Positions 11,589 to 23,100 of a DNA stretch of 64,000 nt are shown here, one piece after another. Made by a program: the position numbers and the translations under genes. The notes beneath the pieces are model-generated. The model was given only the letters and a program-made list of their open reading frames with translations, had not been told where the DNA came from and made no database searches. Origin of the DNA: Litoditis marina (taxonomy: Eukaryota; Nematoda; Chromadorea; Rhabditida; Rhabditidae); the NCBI GenBank assembly GCA_964036275.1, contig OZ038433.1, forward strand, positions 38,039,336 through 38,103,335, read 5' to 3'. Every line of letters begins with the position of its first letter. The stretch's first letter is position 1.

Positions 11589-12556
11589 TTACTTCTTTCC
11601 GGCAACAGCGTATCCGCCTCCGGACTGGGGAGCTGCAATGACAATCACTATTATTTGGATTAACAATAATTATTGAAATATTAATACAATTATCCCATTC
11701 AATTCAGGTATCCAACGTCTTCAGGAGCACAAGAAGATGATTGGTCTTCGACCGCTATCCCACTTAGCCATGCAAACCTTCCTCCTATATAGTGCGGTAT
11801 TCACCATGTGAATATAATACGGAGAACCACTCCTCCTCTTTGAGCTGACTTTTTCACGTTGATTGAATAATTATCAGAAGAGTTTATGAAAATGGTTGGG
11901 CTATTGAAACACGGTCAAAACGAGCGTACATTAGTGAATATGACGTATGAAGTTTGTGTAAACTCACGAGCAGCGTATCCGCCGGACTGTCCGCCGCCGC
12001 AGCCGCCGCTGGGAGCACCACCGCATGGAGGGGGAGGGGGAGCTCCGCAGCCACCACCGCAAGGAGCTGGGGGAGGGGGAGCCGCACCACATCCACCTCC
12101 GCAAGGTGCGGGGGGAGGAGGAGCTCCGCTGAAAAAGATTGTGGTTATTCACCTCACTCATACGATAGCTTGAACCGTTCATCAAATAGGGTATAATGAC
12201 AGTTTCATGACTGACCTTCGAGGATACAAATGGGTTCTGCCCCAAATCACTCTATATATTCGTTCTAATCTTTATACTAACAATAACTGTATTCATTATT
12301 ATGTCAAGAGTTTACAACAGTACATGAAACTATCCAATCTCAAAGTGTAAAAATTGCTTCTTGATGAATGTGAAATGTACAAGGTGAATGAATAGCTGTA
12401 GATTACAATAGGACGCATACGACAAAGCTTGAAAACTTGGTTTCGTGTAACTAACCATCCGCATCCGCTGCCGCCACCACCGCCTCCGAGAGAACCGAAG
12501 AGGAAGGCGTCAGAGACAGCCAGACAGGCGACCAACAGAACAGCGGCGTACTTCAT
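11589..12556 (-). CDS. secreted Gly/Pro/Cys-rich peptide, 101 aa, three exons
   Basis: Exons (minus strand) are 12456-12556, 11968-12128 and 11589-11632, and all phases join cleanly. A TTGCAG acceptor lies three bases before the ATG. The signal peptide is MKYAAVLLVACLAVSDAF, followed by a Gly block, CGC, and then three tandem units of the type GAPPPPAPCGGGCG. The tail is GGYAAPPQSGGGYAVAGKK. The first intron interrupts the Cys codon of the CGC motif in phase 2, exactly as in the paralogs at 1054-1536 and 15978-16532. Gly-Tyr-Ala-Val tails and PPPP/CGGGCG repeats occur in nematode secreted cuticle-type proteins. Function is not known. Splicing and repeats are read directly from the sequence. 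Confidence 0.78.
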
Positions 12557-12762
12557 TCTCTGCAATAGTTATGAAATATAATACAATACAATAGACGATC
12601 CAATGACTCAAAAGAGGTGTAAGTTAACAAGGATTGGAGTGGTGAATCAAAAGACAAAGACACTACGGATAAAGCAACAGATGTTCAGAAAAGAGTGGGA
12701 AGCTGATATATTTGGAACAACTTATTAGAATCCGTTGAGAATATATTCGCCAGGTTTTTGCT

Positions 12763-13238
12763 TTAAAGGGACCGTACCTCTATAATGTGCGATGTAGATA
12801 ATTTTTGGAAAATTGAAAAAGTCATTTATTCTGTGTTGAGATGAACGTTTTTCAACTTACGTACAGAAAATTCAAAAAAACCACATTATTTCAGAGCAAA
12901 ATAGAAGGCAACAGGAATTGGGTTACTATAATGCAGCAATCCTTAATCGCTCACTGCATTGTAGTTTTCATGATATTCACAAATTTTCCTTCACAGCTTT
13001 CATATTCGAAATTTCGGCTATGTTTTGAATATGGTTTGGTATTTTTATTAACATTTTGAAAATTTTGTACGTAGGTGAACTTGGCGGTGTATGTACGTGC
13101 GCGTGGTCGCGCAGCATTTTCGAGAAAACGGAGCAAGGCAGAAAGTTGACACCTATATGAATAATTATGGTTTTTTAATGTGAACAATATCGACTGGGCA
13201 GCCCAAACCTCCAAATTAAAGGGGAACGGTCCCTTTAA
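12763..13238. mobile_element. 476-bp MITE with TTAA target, piggyBac-like
   Basis: TTAA (12763-12766) is followed by AGGGACCGTACC. The right end reads GGAACGGTCCCT followed by TTAA (13235-13238). Terminal inverted repeats of about 12 bases with one mismatch and TTAA on both sides fit a piggyBac-type MITE. No transposase is present. Confidence 0.6.
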
Positions 13239-15084
13239 CGGCAACTGTTTGATTCCTGTGTATTTACAGATTCGACGAGTTTCACTTAATCAAATCCGCT
13301 AGTTGCAAGTGGAATGGACGAAAACTACTAAATGCTGTAAATGTGTTTGAAATAATGTGTTTGGATACTTCAGCTCACAAAGTACGGTCATATATGAAAC
13401 ATATAAAAAAAGTTTTCTCGTACAATTGTATTAACTTATGCTATGGATGATATATTTGCTGCAAATGTAGGAAGACTATAAAAAGTTGAGATCTGTTCGG
13501 TGAAGATTTGAAATCCGACTGCCCTTTTATATCCAATTGTCGCATATTATGTGTCTGGGCGGTCAGGCAAAGCCTGTTTTTCGAAGCAGGTGCGTTGCAC
13601 TTAGCGGATATGCCCTTCGATCCTATCTGCGAAAAGAGAAGAAAGACAATATGATTTTGAGAGAAGTAGACAGTATCCCTTTGCTTCTGTTCCACCAGAT
13701 CCATCAAATCAGAACTGGCTCTTCTTCTATTCCCACGAAATACCCATAGCAGAATTCACGAAAAAGTGATAAAGTTTGTATCAGAGCCTGTGGGAGAAAC
13801 AGGTTGAAACTGGCTTTTCAGACAAAAGAAAAATTACTTCGAGAAAAGTTTTAGAAGTGGGACAGCTGAGTTTATCGAATTGAATTAATGGTACATGTAC
13901 GTCTTACTTCATCTATTCTTTATATGTGCTAACTCAGTCAACCATGTTAATTCTGAAAAAAGTTCATGAAACTGCCAAACGTAGAACACATTTTGTTTCT
14001 TGCTCACTTTGAAATCAGCTCGACATTTCACTTTTATCAAGGCTAGATTCTGTGCTTGTGCGGTTCCATGAGTTCCGAACCACTTATATACGTTGCAAGG
14101 CGATCTCATCAAGTTTTGTATTCGATTTACGCGCACCATATTAGTTCAGGTTCCTCTCCGAAAGCCTGTTGGAGTTTCAGTTCACGAAGCCGATGAAAAA
14201 TCGAAATTGCAAAGTCTACTTTGTGCTTTAATGGTTTTCTTCTACATTCTAACCTTTTTGAATTACAACTGATGTTGAGGAACACACATTGCAGGGTTTT
14301 GTCAATTTTCTCGGTTGAAGCCAGGAAAAAGATCAGTTCTATGAACGCACCGAGAAAAATAGGTAAAGCAAGAGTTGAAATGGTCCAGTCATTCGAATAG
14401 ATGGATTCGACACACATGGTAAGAGATGATAGCAATTGTGCTCTTTTTTGCACACGTTCACATTCACATCAGACTGTTATTTCAGAGAAGTTCAGAAAGA
14501 TCTGTGAAAATCAGAGTAGTGTTCCAAGACACTTTGCTCCTACCTTGAACCAGCATGAGAATTTTGTGAATTCAAAAAAGTACATTCATTTTGATATTAG
14601 TCACCGCTTGAAAATAGAAAACGAGAAAATATACTGATTAATTTGATCTTAGTTCGTGTTGTATGTTCATGCAGCGACATTCTTGCCTCTCGGCGTTTTT
14701 TTTTTCAAGAAACAGCTCGTGGCTGTGATCACACGTTCTAGGAAAGTTATCGTTTTTGATTGGCCCGACACTTAAAATTTACGTTTCACACAGGGTGCGA
14801 CACTATTTGCGTACAAGCGCACAAACAGGATTCTACCATACCATGTAATACTTTGGGTTCTAGGTGAACTTTGATGCCTCAATGTTGATCAACTTGCGCC
14901 TTGATGTGAACAAAACACACGGTTTGCGGGGGAGATTCCCGTTGACAAAAGGATGGTCAGAACTGGAAATGTGCTGATATGAAGGCACCTTTGCCTTTGC
15001 AAAGCACATACAATGGAAACAGTTAAATGAACTGAGGGATGTATTCATAACTTTGACCAGATTAGTAACACCTACGAGAACTCA
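13239..15084. other. no gene confirmed
   Basis: Short open frames exist (for example minus 14127-14453 with a hydrophobic stretch) but none joins into a gene. I see no repeat here. Confidence 0.3.
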
Positions 15085-15310
15085 CCATGAGCAAGCGAGA
15101 GCAAGAGAGAGAGAGGAGAAAAATAAAAAGAAGAGAAAAATAGAAAAAAACATGAAAGAAAAATGAAAAAAATAGAGAAAGGGAAAGAAGAAAAGTAAGT
15201 AAAACACAAAAGAGAAATGGTGAGGGAAAAATAAAAAGGAAGAGTGGTAGGGGAAACAGAAAGAATAAGTAAAATCTCAGTAAACGGAGAAGAGCAAGGA
15301 AGGGAAAAAG
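15085..15310. repeat. purine-rich low-complexity tract
   Basis: The plus strand is almost pure A/G ('gagagagaggagaaaaataa' and similar) for about 220 bases. The minus-strand open frame through it (Ser/Phe/Leu-rich) is an artefact of composition. Confidence 0.7.
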
Positions 15311-15977
15311 GTGAATGTATAGATTTGACTAGTGAATGAATGAATGACAACAAGGCTAGTTCTCAAAAGACAACAAATTAAATTCCTGTTTCTCACTCTC
15401 ACTGTTTAAACTACAAGAGTAGTTTTCTCAAACCAGATACCATGTCGTGCTAAGTTTGACGTATATGATTTTCTCACATCAGATATAGTTCAATCAATGA
15501 TGTGTTCGGTTGGTTTGGTCTCTGAATAGTTTTGAACTGTCTGGAATCATCCGGATAAATGAATTTTCTCATCCTTCTTACGCTTTTTCAGAGTTAAAAT
15601 ATGATGTTCGCAACATGGTTTTATGCCTAACATGTTCCACTACGTCGCAAGGCCGTCAACTAGAGAGAAAGTCAGCACTTTCCTCTAACCACTCAACCAC
15701 CTCTGAAAATCCTGCTTCCCTCATTGACTGCGCTAATAAGATTGCTTGGGAACTCAAGAAACCGGTACAAATGTAGTGGAGGAACGTTTTCGATGGATAT
15801 ATAAAGCGAGAAATTTGAGTCAAAGCACACATCTTGGCATGTTTTCCGTTTGATCTATTTGTCACAAAATGTCTTTTCTCATTTTACATCACCAGTGCGC
15901 TCACTTCTGGTATAGGAACTCATCGTTTCTGTCCATATGTGACTGTTTTTGAACTACAACTTTTCGATATTCAGAAC
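15311..15977. other. upstream region of the 15978 peptide gene
   Basis: No separate gene is supported. The ATTCAG acceptor just before 15978 suggests trans-splicing of the next gene. Confidence 0.3.
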
Positions 15978-16532
15978 ATGAAAGTAACCGCCATCTTCTT
16001 CTTTGCTATGATGACTGTTTCCAACGCGTTCCTGTTCAGTCTACTAGGCGGAGGTGGTGGCGGCAGCGGCGGCGGCGGCGGATGCGGATGGTCAGTTCTG
16101 AATCACTAGTGAATAGACAAAATTCATAGGCAACCAGAGCGTTTGAAGGAACTGTACCTCTTTAATTTGATAATCAGTGGACACGTGGTGACAAAAAACA
16201 AACAGAACAATCGAAACTACTTGAGTACGGCGATATCGCGTGAGCAACAGCATGTACCACATTTTTATGGAGACGCGCACTAATTGTTCACAAAACGTCC
16301 CTGAAACGTATCATTAATTTGATCACGTACCGCTTGACATCGTTTCACGATGCCTATACCTCTGGGCAGATATACAACGTAGTTTGAGGTTTTTATCCGT
16401 GAATAAGTACAGCTTTATTCTTATCAAACGAATTGTATTTCTTATCAATGTATTTCACTTTATCGAATTTAATTGCCACATTACAGTCCCCCTCCCCCAC
16501 CCTCATGCGGCGGTGGATGTGGAAAGAAATAG
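15978..16532 (+). CDS. small secreted Gly/Cys/Pro-rich peptide, 52 aa, two exons
   Basis: Exon 1 is 15978-16090 and exon 2 is 16487-16532. The ATG follows ATTCAG by three bases. The signal peptide is MKVTAIFFFAMMTVSNAF, then LLGGGGGGSGGGGGCGC, then PPPPPSCGGGCGKK. The phase-2 intron splits the Cys codon of CGC as in the paralogs at 1054-1536 and 11589-12556, but this copy is on the opposite strand. The KK end resembles the GKK end of the 101-aa paralog. The tight shared structure argues for recent duplication within the cluster. Role is unknown; secretion is inferred from the signal peptide. Confidence 0.75.
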
Positions 16533-16665
16533 AAACCTGCCAAATCAACTCAACTATTCTCTCCATCCACGATAACGACGATATTTGTATATTTGCTTTT
16601 CACGAAGATTTCAGTAAAGTTTTCTCTCTTTTTGGCCTTCAAATGGTTTTTCAAGGAAAGTAATC

Positions 16666-16800
16666 TATACTGGAAGTAAATTGAATACGTAAAACTAGCA
16701 TTCTAATAAGGCATCGTGCACTTTGTCTTTGCACGTTTCTCAGTCCTGCTGTGTTCAACGTGTTTCACGTGACTATGCTATTGACTAACAGTATAATGTA
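16666..16800. repeat. dispersed repeat, copy 1
   Basis: The block runs from 'aagtaaattgaat' through 'tgctgtgttcaac' and 'tttcacgtgac' to 'aacagtata'. It recurs at about 32216-32355, and its first part recurs at about 37868-37925. It contains opposed CACGTGA-type ends, so it may be a small fold-back MITE. Confidence 0.45.
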
Positions 16801-17631
16801 TAATAACCGTTACCGTTCAATGCGTTCATAGCTGGGATGTGTTGAATCGAGAGAACAACATCCGAGTTGTTGCGACCTGATCAGAATACCGAGTGAAAAA
16901 AACCCAAATGATCACGTGGCGAATAGAAAGAACATGCTTTTTGGTTAGATTTATTTTGGTTCAGTTTTCTCATCACCATCAGAAAAGTGAGAAAAGAATT
17001 ACAAATTTCCAAGCAGCAAATTGATTTGACTAGAAAAAACTTTCTGGGAATCAAAATCATAGATGTGAACATTCAACATTTTCAGATAATAGTTCAGTTG
17101 TAGTTTTATGCAGAAGACATCAAATACTGTTCTAATTTGATCCCAGATCAAATCTTGAAAATTACAAGCCATATACTATTTACCGAGAATGAAAGTAAAT
17201 GTAGAGATGCGTACATACGTTTCATACTTTTACCTCGCTTCAAAAAGTACAAGCTATATGAATGCATAGTTCCTTCTTCTTTTTTTGGGGAAAAAATGAA
17301 ATTCGACAAAACTAGCACCCAAATCTAATGAATTTTTTATTGTGAAAATCCGAAACAATCATCTCTAAAGAAAAGAATGTTAGTTTCTTTCTCTTCCACC
17401 TTTCATTATAGTTCGATTTTGAGAGAAAACCTCCAAAGTGTTCAATGTACATTTGAAACTGTTCTGACTTAGATGAAGACGCTTTCAATAGACTACTGTT
17501 AGTGAACAGGAATTAGAACACATTCACAAGAGAAAACAGATGATTTACATATACTTCGTTTATGTTCTGTTTATCCTTTATCTATGTCTTTTTGCTCTTA
17601 TTTTTCTTTTTCGTGTTCGTTATACTATGAA
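16801..17631. other. no gene recognised
   Basis: AT-rich sequence without supported exons. Confidence 0.3.
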
Positions 17632-17938
17632 CAGTTTTCCATCATGGTCTAGTTCCTACTGGTTGGTAGACGGAGTCTCTCTTCGTTGCCCTGTTTCCAA
17701 GATCCCCACACTACGTGTCCATTCAGGTACCCTATCAGTTTTCCATCATGGTCTAGTTCCTACTGGTTGGTAGACGGAGTCTCTCTTCGTTGCCCTGTTT
17801 CCAAGATCCCCACACCACGTGTCCATTCAGGTACCCTATCAGTTTTCCATCATGGTCTAGTTCCTACTGGTTGGTAGACGGAGTCTCTCTTCGTTGCCCT
17901 GTTTCCAAGATCCCCACACTACGTGTCCATTCAGGTAT
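17632..17938. repeat. tandem repeat, 104 bp x about 3
   Basis: 'agttttccatcatggtctag' starts at 17633, 17737 and 17841, giving a period of exactly 104 with very few differences. The third copy ends near 17938. Because 104 is not a multiple of three, the open frames through it shift between copies and are not coding. Confidence 0.85.
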
Positions 17939-18325
17939 CCGGGTTGATGGACGTGAAGGAAAACCCGGGCCACGCGCGACTGGGAATCGCTGGTCCGTAT
18001 TCCCAACAGGAATGCATGTTTCACAAGCAGTTCTCTCACCCCTCCCTCCAAGAAGTTTCTCGCATGTCACTGGATCAATGCCATAAGAGCATTCGATAGT
18101 CCACCATGAAGTCTTCTATGAAGGAAAGGGACCAATACCTCAGAAGAATCTGCTACTACAAAGATCTGTGATATGTATGATGATCACCGCCTCGAAACGA
18201 AGCGAAGTGAATGAATAAATATGTAAATATGTAAATATGTAAAAATATACTTTGATTCACTAAAAGAGTCGACTTTCCCATCGAAACAATCATTTAATAA
18301 CCGAATCCCAAGTGCTATACCAAAA

Positions 18326-19145
18326 TTAGGGTTGTTAAAAATAAAACTCGAACTCGAAAAACTCGAAAATTTCCGCACTCGAAAAACTCGAAAATACCAA
18401 AACTCGAAATTTTCGAGGTTTTCGAGTCAAAAACAGTGTATTTACACAAAGTTAATTTGGTTTTTATTCATAATTTCTCCATTCCTCTCGGCATCGTGCA
18501 TTTTTTCACTTTTCACTCTGAAATCGTTTTGCATTTAAGTGCAAAACAGAAAACTGCATTGTGTGCCAGTGTAACGCACTAAGGGGAACCAGTTCCGCCC
18601 CAGAGTTTATGAGACTCTGGGCGGGGCTGGGTCTCACAGAGTTAGTCACGATGTGACGGGCTGGCATCTCCCTCTCTCTCCCGCCCAAGAAGTACCTGTC
18701 TTGGTCGGGCCTCATAATCAGTCGTCTTTGATGTGTTCCAAAGGGCTTACCAGGCTAGGAATAGTCGTTTGGTAACGATTATTAGAGTTTTTAAAAATAA
18801 AACTCTGACTAAAAAAACTCGAAAACTTCAGAACTCGAAAAACTCGAAACTCAAAAAACGCGAACTATCTAAAACTCAAAATACTCGAAACTCGAAAAAC
18901 TCGAAATTTCTAAAACTCGAAATACTCGAAACTCGAAAAACGCGAAATTTCTATAACTCAAAATACTCGAAACTCGAAAAACTCGAAATTTCTGAAACTC
19001 GAAATACTCGAAACTCGAAAAACTCGAAATTTCTATAACTCAAATTACTCGAAATTCGAAAAACTCAAAATTTCTAAAACTCGAAATACTCGAAACTCGA
19101 AAAACTCGGAAAACTCGAAATTTTCAACTCGATTAACAACCCTAA
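18326..19145. mobile_element. 820-bp TIR element filled with ACTCGAAA repeats
   Basis: TTAGGGTTGTTAA at 18326-18338 and TTAACAACCCTAA at 19133-19145 are perfect inverted termini. Inside are two blocks of tandem ACTCGAAA/ACTCGAAAA units (about 18344-18425 and 18785-19130). Between them is a unique core with a GC-rich hairpin near 18592-18632 ('ccgccccagag' pairing with 'ctctgggcgg'). No protein is encoded. Confidence 0.62.
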
Positions 19146-21260
19146 ACAATATGTACACCAAACCATGGCGCTTGGGCAGCTACAGAAGCGAGAGGGCATA
19201 GACTTCGCGAGGCCGCAGATGGTAGAAGAGTCTGCGTCTCTCTGACCTATACACTCTTTTATCGACCCAGCAAGACTACAAGAATATTTTCTTTCTTTCT
19301 CTCTTTATCGCCAGCACTATGTTTTGATGTTTCCGATATGTCATGCAGGTTGTTTTCAACATAAAAATTGTGACAAACTAGTGCGACAGACGTTGATGAC
19401 AGTTGATATCAATTAGACACCAACTCAATTGGAACTTTGCGTGCACCCGAACTGAACTCGTGAAATACGGAAGAAAAACATTGAATGAGTGTTACACGTT
19501 TATGCAACGTTTGGGCGACTTGAACACAAATCGAATTTTGGGTCGTCTACTTTTTTTTCTGCAACCGCATAGAGAGGAAGGTGGACACTTACTAAAAAAA
19601 AAGTAATCGTTAAATACAGATGCTAAGACGACAACATCTGCTGGATGCATCATTTCACGTTGCAAGGCATCAAATTATCAGAAAACATGTGAAAAAGAAA
19701 GTGGTGGAGACAGTTACTCAACAAATTAACGTTTTGAATGCTTTGAATCTCGTCGTTGATATCGAGTGCGGTAAGCAGATTGTTGGTATCTTACAAGTGG
19801 GTTTATTTATCTCCTTTCTCGTGGGATAGTGCAGAATAGCTCGTTAGCTGTCTTCCAGTATACATGAAAGCTGAGTCGCTCATCATCATCTTCAGTAAAA
19901 CTTTTTACAGTTGACCATGCCTAGCACGTCCGTTTCATGGCTCGATATGGGATAGAATGTTTATTTGGTCTTTCCACATTAGTCAGACATTGTTCTATAA
20001 CTTTGGACAAGCAGGTCGCGCGGCTCTCGCCGCGCGCCCGTCTAGCTGGGGATGCCCCCAGACCCCCGCGTCTTTGTAATGTACAGTAACGTTCTCGTCG
20101 TTCCGTTCTCGTCGTGTGTTATAAACCCTATAACTCACCGAACCCTATTACTTATAACTTATATGCACACTCTATGACTTTCATGACAATTGATTCAGTC
20201 ATTCTTGAATGGCGATGAACGACAAAAACTGGGGTCAAACAGAAAGGTTCATAAAAAATCGATGAATCAATATCATGAAAATTCCTTCAAGACGCACCTT
20301 TAGATTTTGAAGTAGTACACGTATTAGAAGTTTTGAGACATAGGCCAAGTTTTTCATTTTAGATAGGGGGTATCAGTCAATTTTGCTAAAATCAACTTTG
20401 CGGTAGATCAAATTATCTATTTTTTGTGATCATGAATTTTGTTTCCCATCCGAGTTGTGTTGATGGTAGAAAGCACTAAGCTCACGGTCGCATGCCTGGC
20501 AAGTTATAGTTACGTGAAAGCTGAGTAGGGGTCATGAAGATGAGCATTAAAAATCATTAAGGGATTAAGGTCATAAATCGAAAATTGTACGGGGCGCTGT
20601 GCTCAGAAAAGTTGGATGTATACGTGGTAGCAATTGTGAGTGGACAACCTCAAGTTTATCATCACGCTTTCGTTGTTATGTATAGGTGGCCAACTGTACT
20701 TTAACTGTTCTGCCGTTCTATAATTCATTACCGGGTGCATGTTGGGAAAACCGCATGAGAATCATCAATTGGGTGCATTGGTAATGAGTGCACATGACCC
20801 TATCTCAGATCTGTTTGGCGAAAACTTCGATTTTGTTTTGATAGAAAGACCGCAAACGAGTATGTTAGACAAATAGCCTTGGTCGAACGACGTAGTAATC
20901 GGTATATAAGTTATGGAGTTTACAAAAAATGTCATCTCAATTTCATTTTTCTTCACAGTTCCGCCACAACCTGAGTGGAGTGTTTTTTTCCACTTGCTAG
21001 TCACAAAACCCTCTTTTACTCAAAAGACGAAAAAGTTGAGTTATTACTGTGCATTTCCTATTTACAGTTATCTTCTCATTTATTACTGTCTTGTCAACAA
21101 ATTTTGAGCTGAGGCAATCCTGTATAGTTGACATTGAGCGCATAACTCAGTAGTTTTGAGAGTTTCTCAATGTTGATTAAAACTGTCAAGACTGGAAAAC
21201 GTTAACAAATTCCAAGTATGTTTTTACTAATTCACACACTTTCAGACCTCAAACACTATT
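19146..21260. other. no gene confirmed; two GC hairpins at about 19990-20050
   Basis: An open stretch at 19620-19755 after an ATACAG acceptor could be an exon (LRRQHLLDASFHVARH), but I recognise no family and find no partner exon. At 19990-20050 two GC-rich hairpins flank CTAG ('gcgcggctctcgccgcgc' and 'tggggatgcccccaga'). Confidence 0.3.
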
Positions 21261-22182
21261 ATGTTGTTTTTCGTTATTGTAGCTGTATTGCTAGTAGTTG
21301 CTTCGTCCGTTGAAAACGAAGCACGAGATCTGTCTTTGGTTAAAGTGAGCAGCGACAACTTCTATGTAGCACCAAAAACAGGGTGGGTTCATTCTTGCTG
21401 AATTTCTAAAATTTTGAATTAAGTAATTGTAAACACTTATAAATCAGAATAGTTCCGCGTGGTGGTCTTGATAGTATTTGCTTGGTACAGTACTGCTTTC
21501 CTAGGTGAACTAGAGTGTTAGAGAAACGATATTCTAGATGAGAAGTAACATTCATACACTGAAATCCCTATCTTTTAAACAAAACCTTACAGCTTGGTTC
21601 GAGCGAAAAGAGGACACTACGGGCACTACGGTCATTACGGTCATTACGGACATTACGGACATTACGGGCACTACGGGCACGGCGGAGGTTCTGGTTCCGG
21701 TTCGAGCGAAAAGAATGGCGGAGGTAAAAAAAAACAGACTTGTTTGGCTAATAGGTCCCGTGTTAAATAAATATGATTGAAGTAATGTGAAACTAACTGG
21801 TACAAATCATTTTACAGTTTTTCTTGGTTCTCGTTTGAGAAAAACTCGTGTGTAGGCGCTTTCTACATCAATTATGACGGACGCAATTCAAACTAGATTT
21901 ACACATGATTCCTTCATTTCAAACTATTTTGATACACGACATAAAAAAATGACACTCAACTAGCAACAACAATTGCATTTGTATGAAATGCGAAATGATT
22001 CTCATACAAAACAAATTGTGTGTGGGTATTGATTTATTTGCTCGGTGAGAGGTTTCAAGGTATTCCATTGAGAATGCACGCATCTATAAGTGAAATGTGA
22101 CCATTTCCATTACCGAATAACTATTTCAGGATACGGTATATATGGAGGTGGAATGGGATCAATGCAAGGTTTCGGACGATGA
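21261..22182 (+). CDS. secreted prepropeptide with seven Gly-His-Tyr repeats, 101 aa
   Basis: Exons are 21261-21382, 21593-21723 and 22130-22182; the phases (2, then 1) join cleanly. TTTCAG lies 15 bases before the ATG. The N-terminus is hydrophobic (MLFFVIVAVLLVVASS), a signal peptide. A pro-segment follows and ends at the dibasic pair K46-R47. Next come seven perfect GHY repeats (residues 48-68), then GHGGGSGSGSSEKNGG and a Gly/Tyr/Met-rich tail that ends FGR. A Lys-Arg site before a Gly-rich repeat is the layout of nematode neuropeptide-like and antimicrobial peptides (the NLP YGGYG type and caenacins). A terminal Gly-Arg could serve as an amidation signal. The His content is unusual and could bind Cu or Zn. 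Synonymous codons vary between repeats. Secretion is well supported; antimicrobial, neuropeptide or structural roles are inference. Confidence 0.75.
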
Positions 22183-23100
22183 CAAATGATATGCATTCTT
22201 CAACGTAGACAAATTTTGTCGATAAATATTATGATTTTTCTGTGAAATGTTTTTTTGACAATGAATCTTTTCCGTGAAAATCCGAGTTAGATGTGCTTCG
22301 ACGCGCGGTCGCAATCCATCCAAACTAGTGATAGTTCGTATTCCATAATTCTATTCACATTCATATGCAAGTACGAAAAATCCGCCACAAATTTACTACC
22401 GAATAATTCTATCAAAAGGCACACCAACAACATTATTCATCCAATCTTCATTATGAAGACCTTCACAGTCAGCCTTAGTAAGAACCAACATGAATTGTTG
22501 TGGAATTTTGTTGATTTCTGTTATACCATTAACCATAAATTTCAATCTTTATCGTCGAGTTAAGCGGTCACGTGAAAATTCAAGGGACGCGAGCATCATT
22601 GTTCATTCCGTTCCAAAAAAGAGAGACGCAGGTTGGAATCTTGGCGCATGATTATGATGAAAATGGGATCTGATAGGGAATAAAGAGAAATTAGATGTGT
22701 ACGGTTTCAGTATTGCGAACGGGATCTAACTCGAAATGCCATATTCGAACTCGGAGCGAGGGCGGTGATAGTCGTCGTGGATGTCGCTTTCTTGTACCCC
22801 AGACACTTGAGAATAGGCTCCGCGAGTTCTTTGTTGAATCCAATGACGATCAATCTGTAAAGTTGAATAACATTTTTTCAAGCACGATCAGCAAAGAGTG
22901 GAACGATTTTCTTGTATTTAGAAGACGTGCTCTGTTAATAACATGTAATCACGTTTGCAACTGTTATGATCATATTGCACAATGTTGTTGTAGACGATAT
23001 CATAAGTGCTTTTGTTACTCTCGCATCAGAATATCAGTATGATTGTAACGTTTATTCATGCTTGGCATTCAAGTGAATAGACTCATCTTCACTAGCTCTT
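22183..23100. other. no gene recognised
   Basis: 3' flanks of two convergent genes (plus to 22182, minus from 23101). Short open frames only. Confidence 0.35.

Noticed and set aside
14127..14453. Hydrophobic minus-strand frame that could be a chemoreceptor exon
   Set aside because: One helix-like stretch only; no phase-compatible partner exons or family motif found nearby.
15072..15353. Ser/Phe/Leu-rich minus-strand open frame
   Set aside because: It is the complement of a pure purine tract, with no start context, splice sites or conserved residues.
17540..18086. Repeated peptide frames (WSSSYWLVDGVSLRC)
   Set aside because: The 104-bp period is not divisible by three, so the frames cannot be one repeat protein.
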